A stretch of DNA of 37,424 nucleotides from Candidatus Saccharimonadota bacterium. GTDB lineage: Bacteria; Patescibacteriota; Saccharimonadia; Saccharimonadales; Saccharimonadaceae. The stretch spans positions 1 through 37,424 of the forward strand of contig JAFWNY010000025.1 in assembly GCA_017510075.1 (NCBI GenBank), in the 5' to 3' direction. Positions 31,097 to 37,424 of the stretch are shown piece after piece. The first letter of the stretch is position 1. Each line of letters begins with the position of its first letter. A program made the position numbers and the translations under genes. The notes below the pieces were generated by a model, which was not told the DNA's origin, made no database searches, and saw nothing but the letters and a program-made list of their open reading frames with translations.

Positions 31097-33166
31097 TCAA
31101 TTATCTCCTCCTTCACTTTTACCATCCGCTAAGGCAAACGGGTACACCTCTTCGCATCCCGCCTCACCCAATTTAAAACCACATACAGTCATAGTCCACC
31201 CCGAATCAACAATATCATCTACCAAGATTACTTTTTCGGGCACCCGCACCCCATCTCTTACATAAAACGCCTCAAAAATATTCTTACACTGATGATAGCT
31301 ATTCTCCATCGCTTTCTGCGGCTCGGTCTCAGTTTTCGCAATCAAATCCGCGAACTCCACCCCACACCGCGCCGCCAATCTCTCCGCAAAATCCCTCACT
31401 ATCCTACTCCGAAGCGACGGCACGCACGTTATATATCGCACCCCTCTCTTCTTCACTAAAGTCTCCAGTACTCTTGCGCCTTTCTCCACCAACGCATCCC
31501 GAAATCCTTCACCCCTCGTATACTTATCCTCTTTCACCATTTCACCATAACCTGCCTCGCCATATTTACTCAAACACATCCCATACTGATTTTGATGCCC
31601 TATCCTCAAAGTTCCCGTAAATTCCTTCGTCGGCCACATCTTCCGCGGTTTTATCTCAATCAAAGCTCTCTCCACAAAATCCTTCGCCTTCTCCAAATAT
31701 TCTTCCGACACACTACTTGGCAAAATCTCCTCCCCCAAACAATTCGCACAATTATGGCAATCCGTCGCTGTCTCATCATTTAATGCAGCAACCACATATC
31801 TACTCAAACATTCATCCGTGTTCACAATATCAAACATCTGTTTCATTTCCTGCCGCCGCACGTTCGATATCGCATTGTATTTTTCCGCATCATAGTAATA
31901 CTTTTTCGGCGTCGCATAGTATCTTTTCGGACTCCGTTCCATTCTCACAAACCCGTCATTAATTAAAAAACTCAAGATCTTTTCTATTTTCTGATTTTTG
32001 TAGTTAAAATTCCCCGCCATATCTGTCGTGGTTACCCCATCACTATCCAAAATTAGCCGATACACATCCGTCGTCTCTTTCTCCGACGGAAACGCCGTGT
32101 CAATAAAATAATTAATGATTTTCTGATCTTCCTCCCCGCAGCATAAGAAAGCATACGCCCGCGGCAACTTTCGTCCCGCCCTCCCAATCTGTTGATAATA
32201 TGACACAATATTCGCCGGCATCTGATAATGAATCACAAAAGCTATATCATCCTTATCATAGCCCATGCCAAGTTTTATTGTTGCCACCAAAGCCTTCACT
32301 CGGTTGTGTTTAAACAAATACTCCGCCTCTGCACATTCCTCCTCACTTCTTCCAGCGTGATACGCTCTTACCTCCACTCCATTCTCACGCAAAAAATCCG
32401 CCAAATTATCACAATCCCTCGTCGTCATACAATAAATCAACCCCGACCCTTCGAGCTTGCTAATATTCTCCAAAATCCACGCATATCTCTCCACCCTACT
32501 CGGCAAATTCAGCACTTGCAAAGCCAGCGACTCCCGCATTAACGACCCTTTCGACAAAAACACTCCATCCCCAAATTGTCGCATCAAATCCTTTACCACT
32601 CTATCATTCGCCGTCGCCGTGGTCGCAAGCAGCGGTACATTTTCCGGCAATTGCTGAATTACATCCCGCAGATTTCCATATTCCAGTCTAAAATCATGCC
32701 CCCAATCCGAAATGCAATGCGCCTCATCCACCACAAAAAGCCCGATCCTAATGTCCTTCAGCCTATTCTGTACTTCTATACTAAACAAAGTCTCCGGCGT
32801 AATAAACACCAAATCTAGCTCGTCCCGCACCATTTTCTCCACAATTTCCGCCTTACGGTCCTTTACGCGGCTGTTCAGCACCTCACACTTTAGCCCCAAC
32901 TTATCCGCCGCCTCCATTTGATTCTGCATCAACACCAAAAGTGGGCTCACCACCACAGTTACCCCTTGCCCCCTTTCCCTTAGCAACTTCGTCGCAATAA
33001 AATATACTAAGCTTTTTCCCCATCCAGTTCGCTGTACTACCAAGGTCCGCCGATTCATCATCGTCGCCTCTATCGCCTCATATTGTCCTTCACGGAACTC
33101 CGCCCCTCGCCCGTAAAGTTCCGCCAGCATCTTCGAAGCCTCATCGTAAATCTCTTTATTTTTCAT
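31097..33166 (-). CDS. RecQ-family helicase fused to a ComFC-like phosphoribosyltransferase
   Basis: 689 residues. N-terminal superfamily 2 helicase of RecQ type: Walker A TGWGKS (about 47-52), DEAH (147-150) followed by CISDWGHDFR, TTATAND, and motif VI YYQQIGRAGR. The RecQ zinc region TDECLSRY...TDCHNCANCLG follows near 455-480. The last 150 residues are a phosphoribosyltransferase-fold domain with the PRPP loop VILVDDIVDSGWT at 646-658, as in ComFC. Helicase plus PRTase recalls ComFA/ComFC of natural competence, and the gene lies between comEC and dprA. The start at ATG 33166 is set by AAAGGAG 6 nt upstream; ATG 33172 would touch that site. Whether the helicase acts in uptake or in repair is inference. 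Confidence 0.9.
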   Translation of the reverse strand: MKNKEIYDEASKMLAELYGRGAEFREGQYEAIEATMMNRRTLVVQRTGWGKSLVYFIATKLLRERGQGVTVVVSPLLVLMQNQMEAADKLGLKCEVLNSRVKDRKAEIVEKMVRDELDLVFITPETLFSIEVQNRLKDIRIGLFVVDEAHCISDWGHDFRLEYGNLRDVIQQLPENVPLLATTATANDRVVKDLMRQFGDGVFLSKGSLMRESLALQVLNLPSRVERYAWILENISKLEGSGLIYCMTTRDCDNLADFLRENGVEVRAYHAGRSEEECAEAEYLFKHNRVKALVATIKLGMGYDKDDIAFVIHYQMPANIVSYYQQIGRAGRKLPRAYAFLCCGEEDQKIINYFIDTAFPSEKETTDVYRLILDSDGVTTTDMAGNFNYKNQKIEKILSFLINDGFVRMERSPKRYYATPKKYYYDAEKYNAISNVRRQEMKQMFDIVNTDECLSRYVVAALNDETATDCHNCANCLGEEILPSSVSEEYLEKAKDFVERALIEIKPRKMWPTKEFTGTLRIGHQNQYGMCLSKYGEAGYGEMVKEDKYTRGEGFRDALVEKGARVLETLVKKRGVRYITCVPSLRSRIVRDFAERLAARCGVEFADLIAKTETEPQKAMENSYHQCKNIFEAFYVRDGVRVPEKVILVDDIVDSGWTMTVCGFKLGEAGCEEVYPFALADGKSEGGDN

Positions 33167-33178
33167 TGTCATCTCCTT

Positions 33179-34390
33179 TCATTTTAACATATTTTTCTTC
33201 ACTTTATACTTTCCCCACAAAACCCTCATCACCCCCGGCCCCACCACCGCCGCATAAATCCACCACACCCACCCCTGATACGGAGTAATCTCCACCAAAA
33301 ACTGCCGCATCCCGCCAAACCACTCCACCACCGCAATATGGAAATCCAGCACCATCTTCGCGCACCACGCCACCACCTCCCCCATCAAAGGCACCCCCGC
33401 AAGCACCCCTGTCATAAACGTGAGCCCCATCGCCACCGACAAAGTCGGCAAAATCAGCAAATTCGCCACCACCGATATCAAAGACACCGCCCCGAAATAA
33501 TACAATATAATTGGCAATGTCATCAAAGTCGCCGCCACCGTCGTCAGGACCGTCGCGCCCACAAACCCCGGCTTCCGCTCCCCGTAAAAGAACCGAGTCA
33601 GCCCCGGCCCCAGCATCATAATCCCCGTAAACGACGCGAACGACAGCAGCCACCCCAGTTCCGTCACAAACATCGGGTTTAGCATCAGCGTCAACGCTGC
33701 CACCATCAATATCAGCCGCCACGCCGCAATTTTTCGCCCCACATACCAAGAAGCCAGCGTCAAAATCGCCATCACCCCCGCCCGCATAATCGACGGCGTC
33801 CACCCCACCATGCCCATAAAGAACACCACAAACACCATCGAACAAATCAGCCCAAACGTCCGCGACAGCCTTCCAAAAATCTTCCGCGCCACCTCCACTA
33901 GTATCGCGAGATGCGCCCCGCTCGCCACCACGATATGCGTCAGCCCCACCGCCCGCAAATTTTCCTTCAAATCCTTTGGCAGCCCCGATTTCATACCCAA
34001 CAGGTACGACAACCCTAGCCGCACCTCCGGCTCTGGTATCGCCCCCTCAATTCTCTCCGCAAACCAATCCCGCGTACTAATTACCCAGCCCTCCGTCTCT
34101 ATCCCCGTCGTCACGCTATACGATTCCCCCATCATATCCTGTTTTTCCAGCTCCGCCGTCACCCTCACAAACGCCAGCACCATTCCCATTAGCCCTGCTA
34201 TCACCACAAACGCCACCCTCGGCTTCAAATACGCCACCACAAGCAAGCTCACCGCCAGCATTACCCACCACCCCGACGCAAAATAATTCACCCTCAAAAC
34301 CAGCCCCAGTATCACCCCCGCGATAATCCCTATACACAACCCCACCACCAACCACGACTGGTGTATCGTTCTAAACAAAAGATTTTGCAT
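33179..34390 (-). CDS. comEC: ComEC/Rec2-family DNA uptake channel, minimal form
   Basis: Forms the inner-membrane channel for single-stranded DNA in transformation. About 403 residues: N-terminal helices, a short extracellular region (about 75-125), then the Competence domain with GLTHIVVASGAHLAILV near 150-166, GWTPSIMRAGVMAIL, ELGWLLSFASFTGIM and PIILYYFGAVSLISVVANLLILP. The C-terminal metallo-beta-lactamase nuclease domain of full-length ComEC is absent, as in other short forms. ATG 34390 is preferred because AGGGGGG precedes it; ATG 34408 lies inside the probable -10. The stop is 12 nt before the recQ-like start. Confidence 0.92.
   Translation of the reverse strand: MQNLLFRTIHQSWLVVGLCIGIIAGVILGLVLRVNYFASGWWVMLAVSLLVVAYLKPRVAFVVIAGLMGMVLAFVRVTAELEKQDMMGESYSVTTGIETEGWVISTRDWFAERIEGAIPEPEVRLGLSYLLGMKSGLPKDLKENLRAVGLTHIVVASGAHLAILVEVARKIFGRLSRTFGLICSMVFVVFFMGMVGWTPSIMRAGVMAILTLASWYVGRKIAAWRLILMVAALTLMLNPMFVTELGWLLSFASFTGIMMLGPGLTRFFYGERKPGFVGATVLTTVAATLMTLPIILYYFGAVSLISVVANLLILPTLSVAMGLTFMTGVLAGVPLMGEVVAWCAKMVLDFHIAVVEWFGGMRQFLVEITPYQGWVWWIYAAVVGPGVMRVLWGKYKVKKNMLK
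33228..33270. repeat. 43-bp direct repeat, copy B (inside comEC)
   Basis: Same 43 bp as 30072-30114, here coding for WWIYAAVVGPGV near the ComEC C-terminus. Confidence 0.93.
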
Positions 34391-34479
34391 ACCCCCCCTA
34401 TCTAGCATACCCCATCAAATATTTCAACCCCCCACGACGCTCACACATCACACTATTGCTTTATTATCCCCCCAAAATA

Positions 34480-34488
34480 TGCTATAAT
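34480..34488 (+). promoter_or_regulatory. Extended -10 of tRNA-Arg(TCG)
   Basis: TGCTATAAT; the transcript would start near 34495 and carry about 50 nt of leader before the tRNA. The 155-bp gap from comEC to the tRNA holds no gene. Confidence 0.6.
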
Positions 34489-34545
34489 TGCACTACGCAC
34501 CAGTAAAGCCACTGTCGCTTCCGCCGTGCGCGCACAATTTTTCAC

Positions 34546-34622
34546 GCACCGGTAGCTCAGTGGATTAGAGCACTTGTCTTCGGAACAAGGGGTCGTAGGT
34601 TCGAATCCTATCCGGTGTACCA
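34546..34622 (+). tRNA. tRNA-Arg (anticodon TCG), overlapping the reverse transcriptase end
   Basis: 77 nt with encoded CCA (34620-34622). Acceptor GCACCGG pairs with CCGGTGT, anticodon stem CTTGT/ACAAG, loop CTTCGGA, T-loop TTCGAAT. The last 15 nt are also the end of the reverse transcriptase gene on the other strand. Confidence 0.96.
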
Positions 34623-34970
34623 TCTGAACTCCCCCACCACCCCATCCATTTCCAACCTCGGCCATGCATTCATAAAATACCCCTTGTATGACTCATACGA
34701 GAGGGCATATTTTTTTGGATTATGCATTTTCAGCGTCTTCAACCTCCGCCGTATTCTCCGCACCGTGCCCGACAATGGCACCACCCTCAATCCACCCTTC
34801 CTATCTATATAATATCTATATCCTAAAAAAGCAAACCCCGCCTCCGTGCAGCAATTATATATCGCCGATTTTGGATTCACCTTCAATTTCAGCCTCTTGA
34901 GTTCCTTCTCAATTTCCACCCGCACTCGCATTAGTTCGGCCTTATCATACCCCAGTATCAAAAAAATCAT
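34608..34970 (-). pseudogene. DGR reverse transcriptase, C-terminal part after the frameshift
   Basis: Continues the reverse transcriptase in a different frame. After YMDDF, removing one T from the T7 tract would give LILGYDKAELMRVRVEIEK, then LKLKVNPKSAIYN and FAFLGYRYYIDRKGG. This is the normal RT order of motif 6/7 and the thumb region. The basic tail RRIRRRLKTL is typical of DGR enzymes. It ends at TAG 34610-34608, inside the opposite-strand tRNA-Arg. As written it has only an internal ATG inside the MDD codons and no good ribosome site, so it is likely not made separately unless by slippage or +1 frameshifting. It could also be a homopolymer error in the assembly. Confidence 0.85.
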
Positions 34971-35712
34971 CCATATACCTAATAAACCACCTACACCCCA
35001 GCACCTCTTTGATATAATGGTCTAAATCATTCAAATAATATATCGCCAAAAACTGCGATGTCATTGCTCCAATAGACAGCCCCTTCCCCTGTTCGTAATG
35101 AGGAATATCCGTATGATAATACGCGTTAAAACCATCAATCACCCTGTTTATATAAGGTTTATTCGTTTCACCCACAATTCGTCGTAATATCTCCAGTACA
35201 TCCCCGTCCTTTATCCTCCGCTCTAGCTTCTCAAACAATATCTCATGGTCTATCGTATAAAAATACTTGGACACATCTACTTTCATTGCATAGATTTTCG
35301 CCCCTGGACGCTTTGCCATCATCTGCGACAAATACCGTCGAAGCATCTTCGTAGCGTAAGACGACCCCATCCCAGTCCTTGTCGCTACATTGGTATCAAT
35401 CAAGGTCCGCTCTAGTAGTGGCAGCAAGTACTCTCTCGCCACGAAATGATTCACCACCTTATCTCTAATGGATTGGCTCATCACCAGCCTCGGCTTCGGT
35501 TCAAAAATCATAAAGCAACGATACTTATGCGGATAATACTTCCGCTGTTTTAGCTCCTCTAATATCTTATCCACCCTCACATGAGCAAACAGCATAAACT
35601 CAAACAACCCCTGCTTATTCTTGCAGGTATGCGACACCGTATTCCATGCCGAATACACTTTTTCGTATGTCAAAGCCTTGTCATAAATCCGCCTAGTCTT
35701 ACGATGTCCCAC
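34945..35712 (-). CDS. DGR reverse transcriptase, N-terminal and catalytic part
   Basis: Error-prone reverse transcriptase that copies the template RNA with changes at adenines. 255 residues as written: fingers and palm with DVSKYFYTIDHEILF (Asp146, first catalytic Asp), the DGR-specific IGAMTSQ at 214-220 (other group II-like RTs have QGxxxSP), and RYMDDF (246-250, the catalytic Asp pair). The frame stops five codons later (FDTGV, stop) because of a T7 tract; the rest of the enzyme is in another frame. It starts with GTG overlapping the last base of the Avd stop (TAGTG), so translation is coupled. Together with Avd, TR and VR this defines a DGR. Confidence 0.93.
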   Translation of the reverse strand: MGHRKTRRIYDKALTYEKVYSAWNTVSHTCKNKQGLFEFMLFAHVRVDKILEELKQRKYYPHKYRCFMIFEPKPRLVMSQSIRDKVVNHFVAREYLLPLLERTLIDTNVATRTGMGSSYATKMLRRYLSQMMAKRPGAKIYAMKVDVSKYFYTIDHEILFEKLERRIKDGDVLEILRRIVGETNKPYINRVIDGFNAYYHTDIPHYEQGKGLSIGAMTSQFLAIYYLNDLDHYIKEVLGCRWFIRYMDDFFDTGV

Positions 35713-36173
35713 TAGATTAATTCTTTCTCAACCAACCCTGCCGTTTTCTGTGACCCTGCCACAGGCATCTTTTTATCTTCATTTTTCACCCAAGCCCACA
35801 CGTAGCTCATCACAGCTTTTTGCTTTTCAGCACATATCTCAAATCTTCTCGCTGATGTCGCATCCAACTTTCTCTTTTCTTTACCACGATAGCATACGTC
35901 ACGAATTTCCTTCAAATACGTTTCCACCATCGCTAGTTCTATCTTCAAATCCATCAAATGGTGCTGCCTCTCCCTCCGCACCGTCATTGCCGCATGATAC
36001 ATTGCGCGCCACGCTCTGCCCATTGTCGTCCGCATCACCTCTCTATAATCACTAAACCCCGCTGGTATCTGTGGAATAATAAAAATTCTCAAATATTCAT
36101 CAAGATCCAACATCAACGACCTCATCTTAAAAGGTTCGTGGTCAGGCTTCTTATCATCACGTTTCTGAATCAC
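35712..36173 (-). CDS. avd: DGR accessory variability determinant (Avd-like)
   Basis: 153 residues, basic and mostly helical, with four predicted helices (about 15-35, 42-65, 68-97 and 100-130: MGRAWRAMYHAAMTVRRE, LMDLKIELAMVETYLKEI, SARRFEICAEKQKAVMSYVW). This fits the Avd / 23S rRNA intervening-sequence-protein fold, which forms a pentameric barrel, binds the DGR RNA and the reverse transcriptase, and is needed for template-primed cDNA synthesis. Position directly before the RT and after the TR agrees. GTG start with GGAAAGGGAAGAA upstream; the stop overlaps the RT start by one base. Confidence 0.8.
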   Translation of the reverse strand: MIQKRDDKKPDHEPFKMRSLMLDLDEYLRIFIIPQIPAGFSDYREVMRTTMGRAWRAMYHAAMTVRRERQHHLMDLKIELAMVETYLKEIRDVCYRGKEKRKLDATSARRFEICAEKQKAVMSYVWAWVKNEDKKMPVAGSQKTAGLVEKELI

Positions 36174-36505
36174 TTCTTCCCTTTCCTTAATGAGTTTCGG
36201 CAGAGTCTACGCTTCATCGTGGTCAAAAACCACACTACTTGTCGGCTCTGTCTACCTCTCATTTTTTGTTTAAGCTACAGGCAAGTAGCCCATCGCTAAA
36301 GTAGCTCACCTATTTCACTTATCTTCGGTTGCCATCAGCGCTTATTCCTCAGAATAAGATACTGGCATTCCTCTGCCCACGCGATTATGCGCAGGCGTTT
36401 AAGCAAACGGGCCTCCACTTCAGACAATGTAAATACGCTAAATACCTACTACAACCGAAGCATCAACCCCTTTGCGAAGAACTATCTCCAAAATTTTGTG
36501 AAAGT
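36174..36505 (-). ncRNA. Structured DGR RNA segment between TR and avd
   Basis: 332 nt without a convincing gene. On the transcribed strand it can form CTTATTC/GAATAAG with a 4-nt loop (36341-36358), GCTAC/GTAGC (36274-36289), and GTGGT...ACCAC inside a longer CAGAG/CTCTG pairing near 36205-36255. In known DGRs the RNA just downstream of the TR primes cDNA synthesis with Avd and RT, so this is the expected place. A 30-codon frame (36262 to 36170) ends across the avd GTG but has no known features. Confidence 0.55.
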
Positions 36506-36643
36506 GCGGGACGCACTCCGTTCGTGTTGTTCACGTTGTTGTTGTTGAGGTTGCCGTTCGAGTTCAAGTTGAAGCCGTTCACATTACCGTTCGAGTTGCG
36601 GTTGTTCGGGGAGAGCAACCAAAAGTTCGACCCAGAGCGCAAA
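36506..36643 (-). repeat. DGR template repeat (TR)
   Basis: 138 bp. Non-coding copy that is transcribed and reverse transcribed. Aligned without gaps to the VR: all 26 differences fall on adenines of the minus strand (38 in total); the other 100 bases are identical. In the VR reading frame most diversified codons are AAC, the usual DGR choice, since changes at the two adenines reach many residues but no stop codon. Confidence 0.97.
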
Positions 36644-36913
36644 GACTAACACGTCCAAACCAACGACCCAAATCCGCCACAACAAGGGTGATCTCGTTTT
36701 TACGGCGAGGTACTTTCGAGGCTAACAGCCTCGCCTCCACGGAGGTATCACTCCGCAGAGGCGAAACTGCTAGTCACCCTCCCCATCCCTTGCGCAGGGT
36801 TCGCTTCGCGAACTCTGGCACCTTCGTTCGGGTGAACCCTCACTCAGGAACGGGATGGGATTTGTGTTTGCCTTCGGCAAGGTATCTGGAACTTAAGGTA
36901 CAATCGTTCTATC
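36644..36913 (-). ncRNA. Highly structured region between target gene and TR
   Basis: 270 nt without a gene but with dense hairpins. (a) 36733-36744 with 36751-36762: 12 pairs in which the minus-strand RNA has two G.U pairs where the plus strand would have A.C mismatches. (b) CGAGGC/GCCTCG at 36717-36733. (c) 36782-36789 with 36852-36859 (CCCATCCC/GGGATGGG) enclosing 36796-36802 with 36834-36840 and 36799-36813. (d) TTGCC/GGCAA at 36868-36880. It may act as the 5' part of the DGR RNA or as terminator/processing region behind the target gene. Confidence 0.6.
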
Positions 36914-37424
36914 TTACTGCACTACCCACGGGTCGGTCGCGGTACCACTACCACTGGCTGGAGTAGTTCCAGAGGTGAGGGAAATGGCGGGACGCACCCC
37001 GCACGCGCTGCCCACGCCGTAGTCGTCGAGGTCGCCGCCCGAGTACAAGATGAAGCCGTACACATGACCGCTCGAGCCGCGGTAGACCGGGGAGAGCAAC
37101 CAAAAGTACGACCCAGAGCGCAAATAACTGTTGGAATTGTAGCCAGAACCTTGTGTAGCCGTAGAACGACCAGAACCTGCGAATTGCATTTCATCTGCGG
37201 TAAGGAGGGCTACAGGTTTACTAAGTTGCTTGTTGCCGTTTGATGCACTAGAAGTTGTATAAAGATCTACGGTACCACGTGGACAAGTAAGGGTAGGCGT
37301 ATCTGAAGCGGTTACATTTCTAACGTAGGGACCGAAATAGTACTCAGTCATACTACTAGTACCATATGGCACTATAGTAGTAGAATCAGCTATCAAGCTA
37401 GTTGAAGATGAGCTGGTACGGATA
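36914..37424 (-). CDS. DGR target protein, variable C-terminus (5' end outside the window)
   Basis: At least 170 residues; the frame is open to the window edge, so the N-terminus is missing. The C-terminal part (MTEYYFGPYVRNVTA...LTADEMQFAGSG, SGSYFWLLSPVYRGSSG, HVYGFILYSGG, ACGVRPAISLTSG) has the layout of the C-type lectin / formylglycine-enzyme-like fold used by DGR targets. The VR covers residues ending in GVRPA. Ligand-exposed positions vary while WLLSP and GVRP scaffold residues are unchanged. It is expected to be a cell-surface or secreted binding protein, perhaps for host or phage contact; the missing start would show a signal peptide or anchor. Confidence 0.88.
   Translation of the reverse strand, partial: IRTSSSSTSLIADSTTIVPYGTSSMTEYYFGPYVRNVTASDTPTLTCPRGTVDLYTTSSASNGNKQLSKPVALLTADEMQFAGSGRSTATQGSGYNSNSYLRSGSYFWLLSPVYRGSSGHVYGFILYSGGDLDDYGVGSACGVRPAISLTSGTTPASGSGTATDPWVVQ
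36958..36972 (-). promoter_or_regulatory. Hairpin downstream of the VR
   Basis: CTGGA and TCCAG pair around a 5-nt loop, 14 nt beyond the GC-rich 3' end of the VR (IMH side). In the Bordetella phage DGR a similar hairpin next to the IMH is needed for efficient homing; same role here is inferred. Confidence 0.5.
36987..37124 (-). repeat. DGR variable repeat (VR)
   Basis: 138 bp inside the target gene, same length as the TR. The invariant 11 bases GCGGGACGCAC at its 3' end (coding sense) are GC-rich like an initiation-of-mutagenic-homology segment. 26 of 38 template adenines are changed. Confidence 0.97.

Noticed and set aside
34453-34665. 70-codon minus-strand ORF reading RIGFEPTTPCSEDKCSNP
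   Set aside because: It is the well-known false translation of the complement of a tRNA gene (tRNA-Arg at 34546-34622).
34950-34965. T7 tract as a -1 programmed frameshift site for the reverse transcriptase
   Set aside because: A -1 shift leads directly to TGA. Only loss of one base or a +1 shift restores the RT frame.
36170-36262. 30-codon basic ORF ending across the avd start codon
   Set aside because: Lies in a hairpin-rich spacer, no ribosome site or recognisable motif; kept only as a note.
36644-37424. Search for a second variable repeat in the window
   Set aside because: Only one VR found; further targets could lie outside.

Overview
The window looks like a chromosome segment of a reduced-genome Candidate Phyla Radiation bacterium, most likely Candidatus Saccharibacteria. 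This is an inference from gene content and style: compact operons with 1-23 nt overlaps, a short HolA, a type IV pilus ATPase, a ComEC/DprA competence set, a UPF0200-type P-loop kinase and many leaderless-looking promoters. TGA ends several genes (MMPL, P-loop kinase, recQ), so the recoded TGA=Gly clades are excluded.

Layout. 1-7181: a membrane-anchored DsbA-like oxidoreductase, a CBS-pair protein, aspS (with a non-discriminating signature), and an MMPL exporter coupled to a YhgE/Pip-like repeat protein. 7182-11037 (minus): a TPR membrane protein and an 1107-residue secreted surface protein. 11187-16612: tRNA-Asp, a DHH-like protein without its DHH motif, a small NrdD-tail/glycyl-loop-like protein behind a consensus promoter, then PLC-like-mutM-holA overlapping each other, and rpsT. 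16755-19648 (minus): UPF0200-type kinase and polA. 19719-23930 (minus): a polysaccharide operon of phosphoglycosyl transferase, GT4 glycosyltransferase and a Wzy/WaaL-like protein. 23958-28346 (minus): glmS, tRNA-Arg(TCT), a methyltransferase and a PilB/GspE ATPase. 28404-29119: a small basic ORF and an unknown 154-residue gene with consensus promoter and terminator. 29203-34390 (minus): tRNA-Ser, yebC, dprA, a RecQ helicase fused to a ComFC-like phosphoribosyltransferase, and comEC. 34546-37424: tRNA-Arg(TCG), then a diversity-generating retroelement (DGR) running on the minus strand: target gene with variable repeat, template repeat, Avd, reverse transcriptase.

Main points of interest. (1) The DGR is complete in parts: 138-bp TR and VR differ at 26 positions, every one an adenine of the coding strand, and all 100 non-adenine positions are identical. 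Yet the reverse transcriptase is broken by one base in a T7 tract directly after its YMDDF catalytic motif. (2) The Wzy/WaaL-like gene carries three long palindromes inside its reading frame. Two share a 21-nt core but have unrelated inverted arms, and one of these cores is itself interrupted by another palindrome with a 6-bp duplication and a 96-bp frame-neutral length. (3) A RecQ-phosphoribosyltransferase fusion lies between comEC and dprA, as if replacing ComFA/ComFC. (4) Several genes have a TATAAT-like -10, often in TGnTATAAT form, with its last base only 6-10 nt before the ATG, implying leaderless mRNAs.
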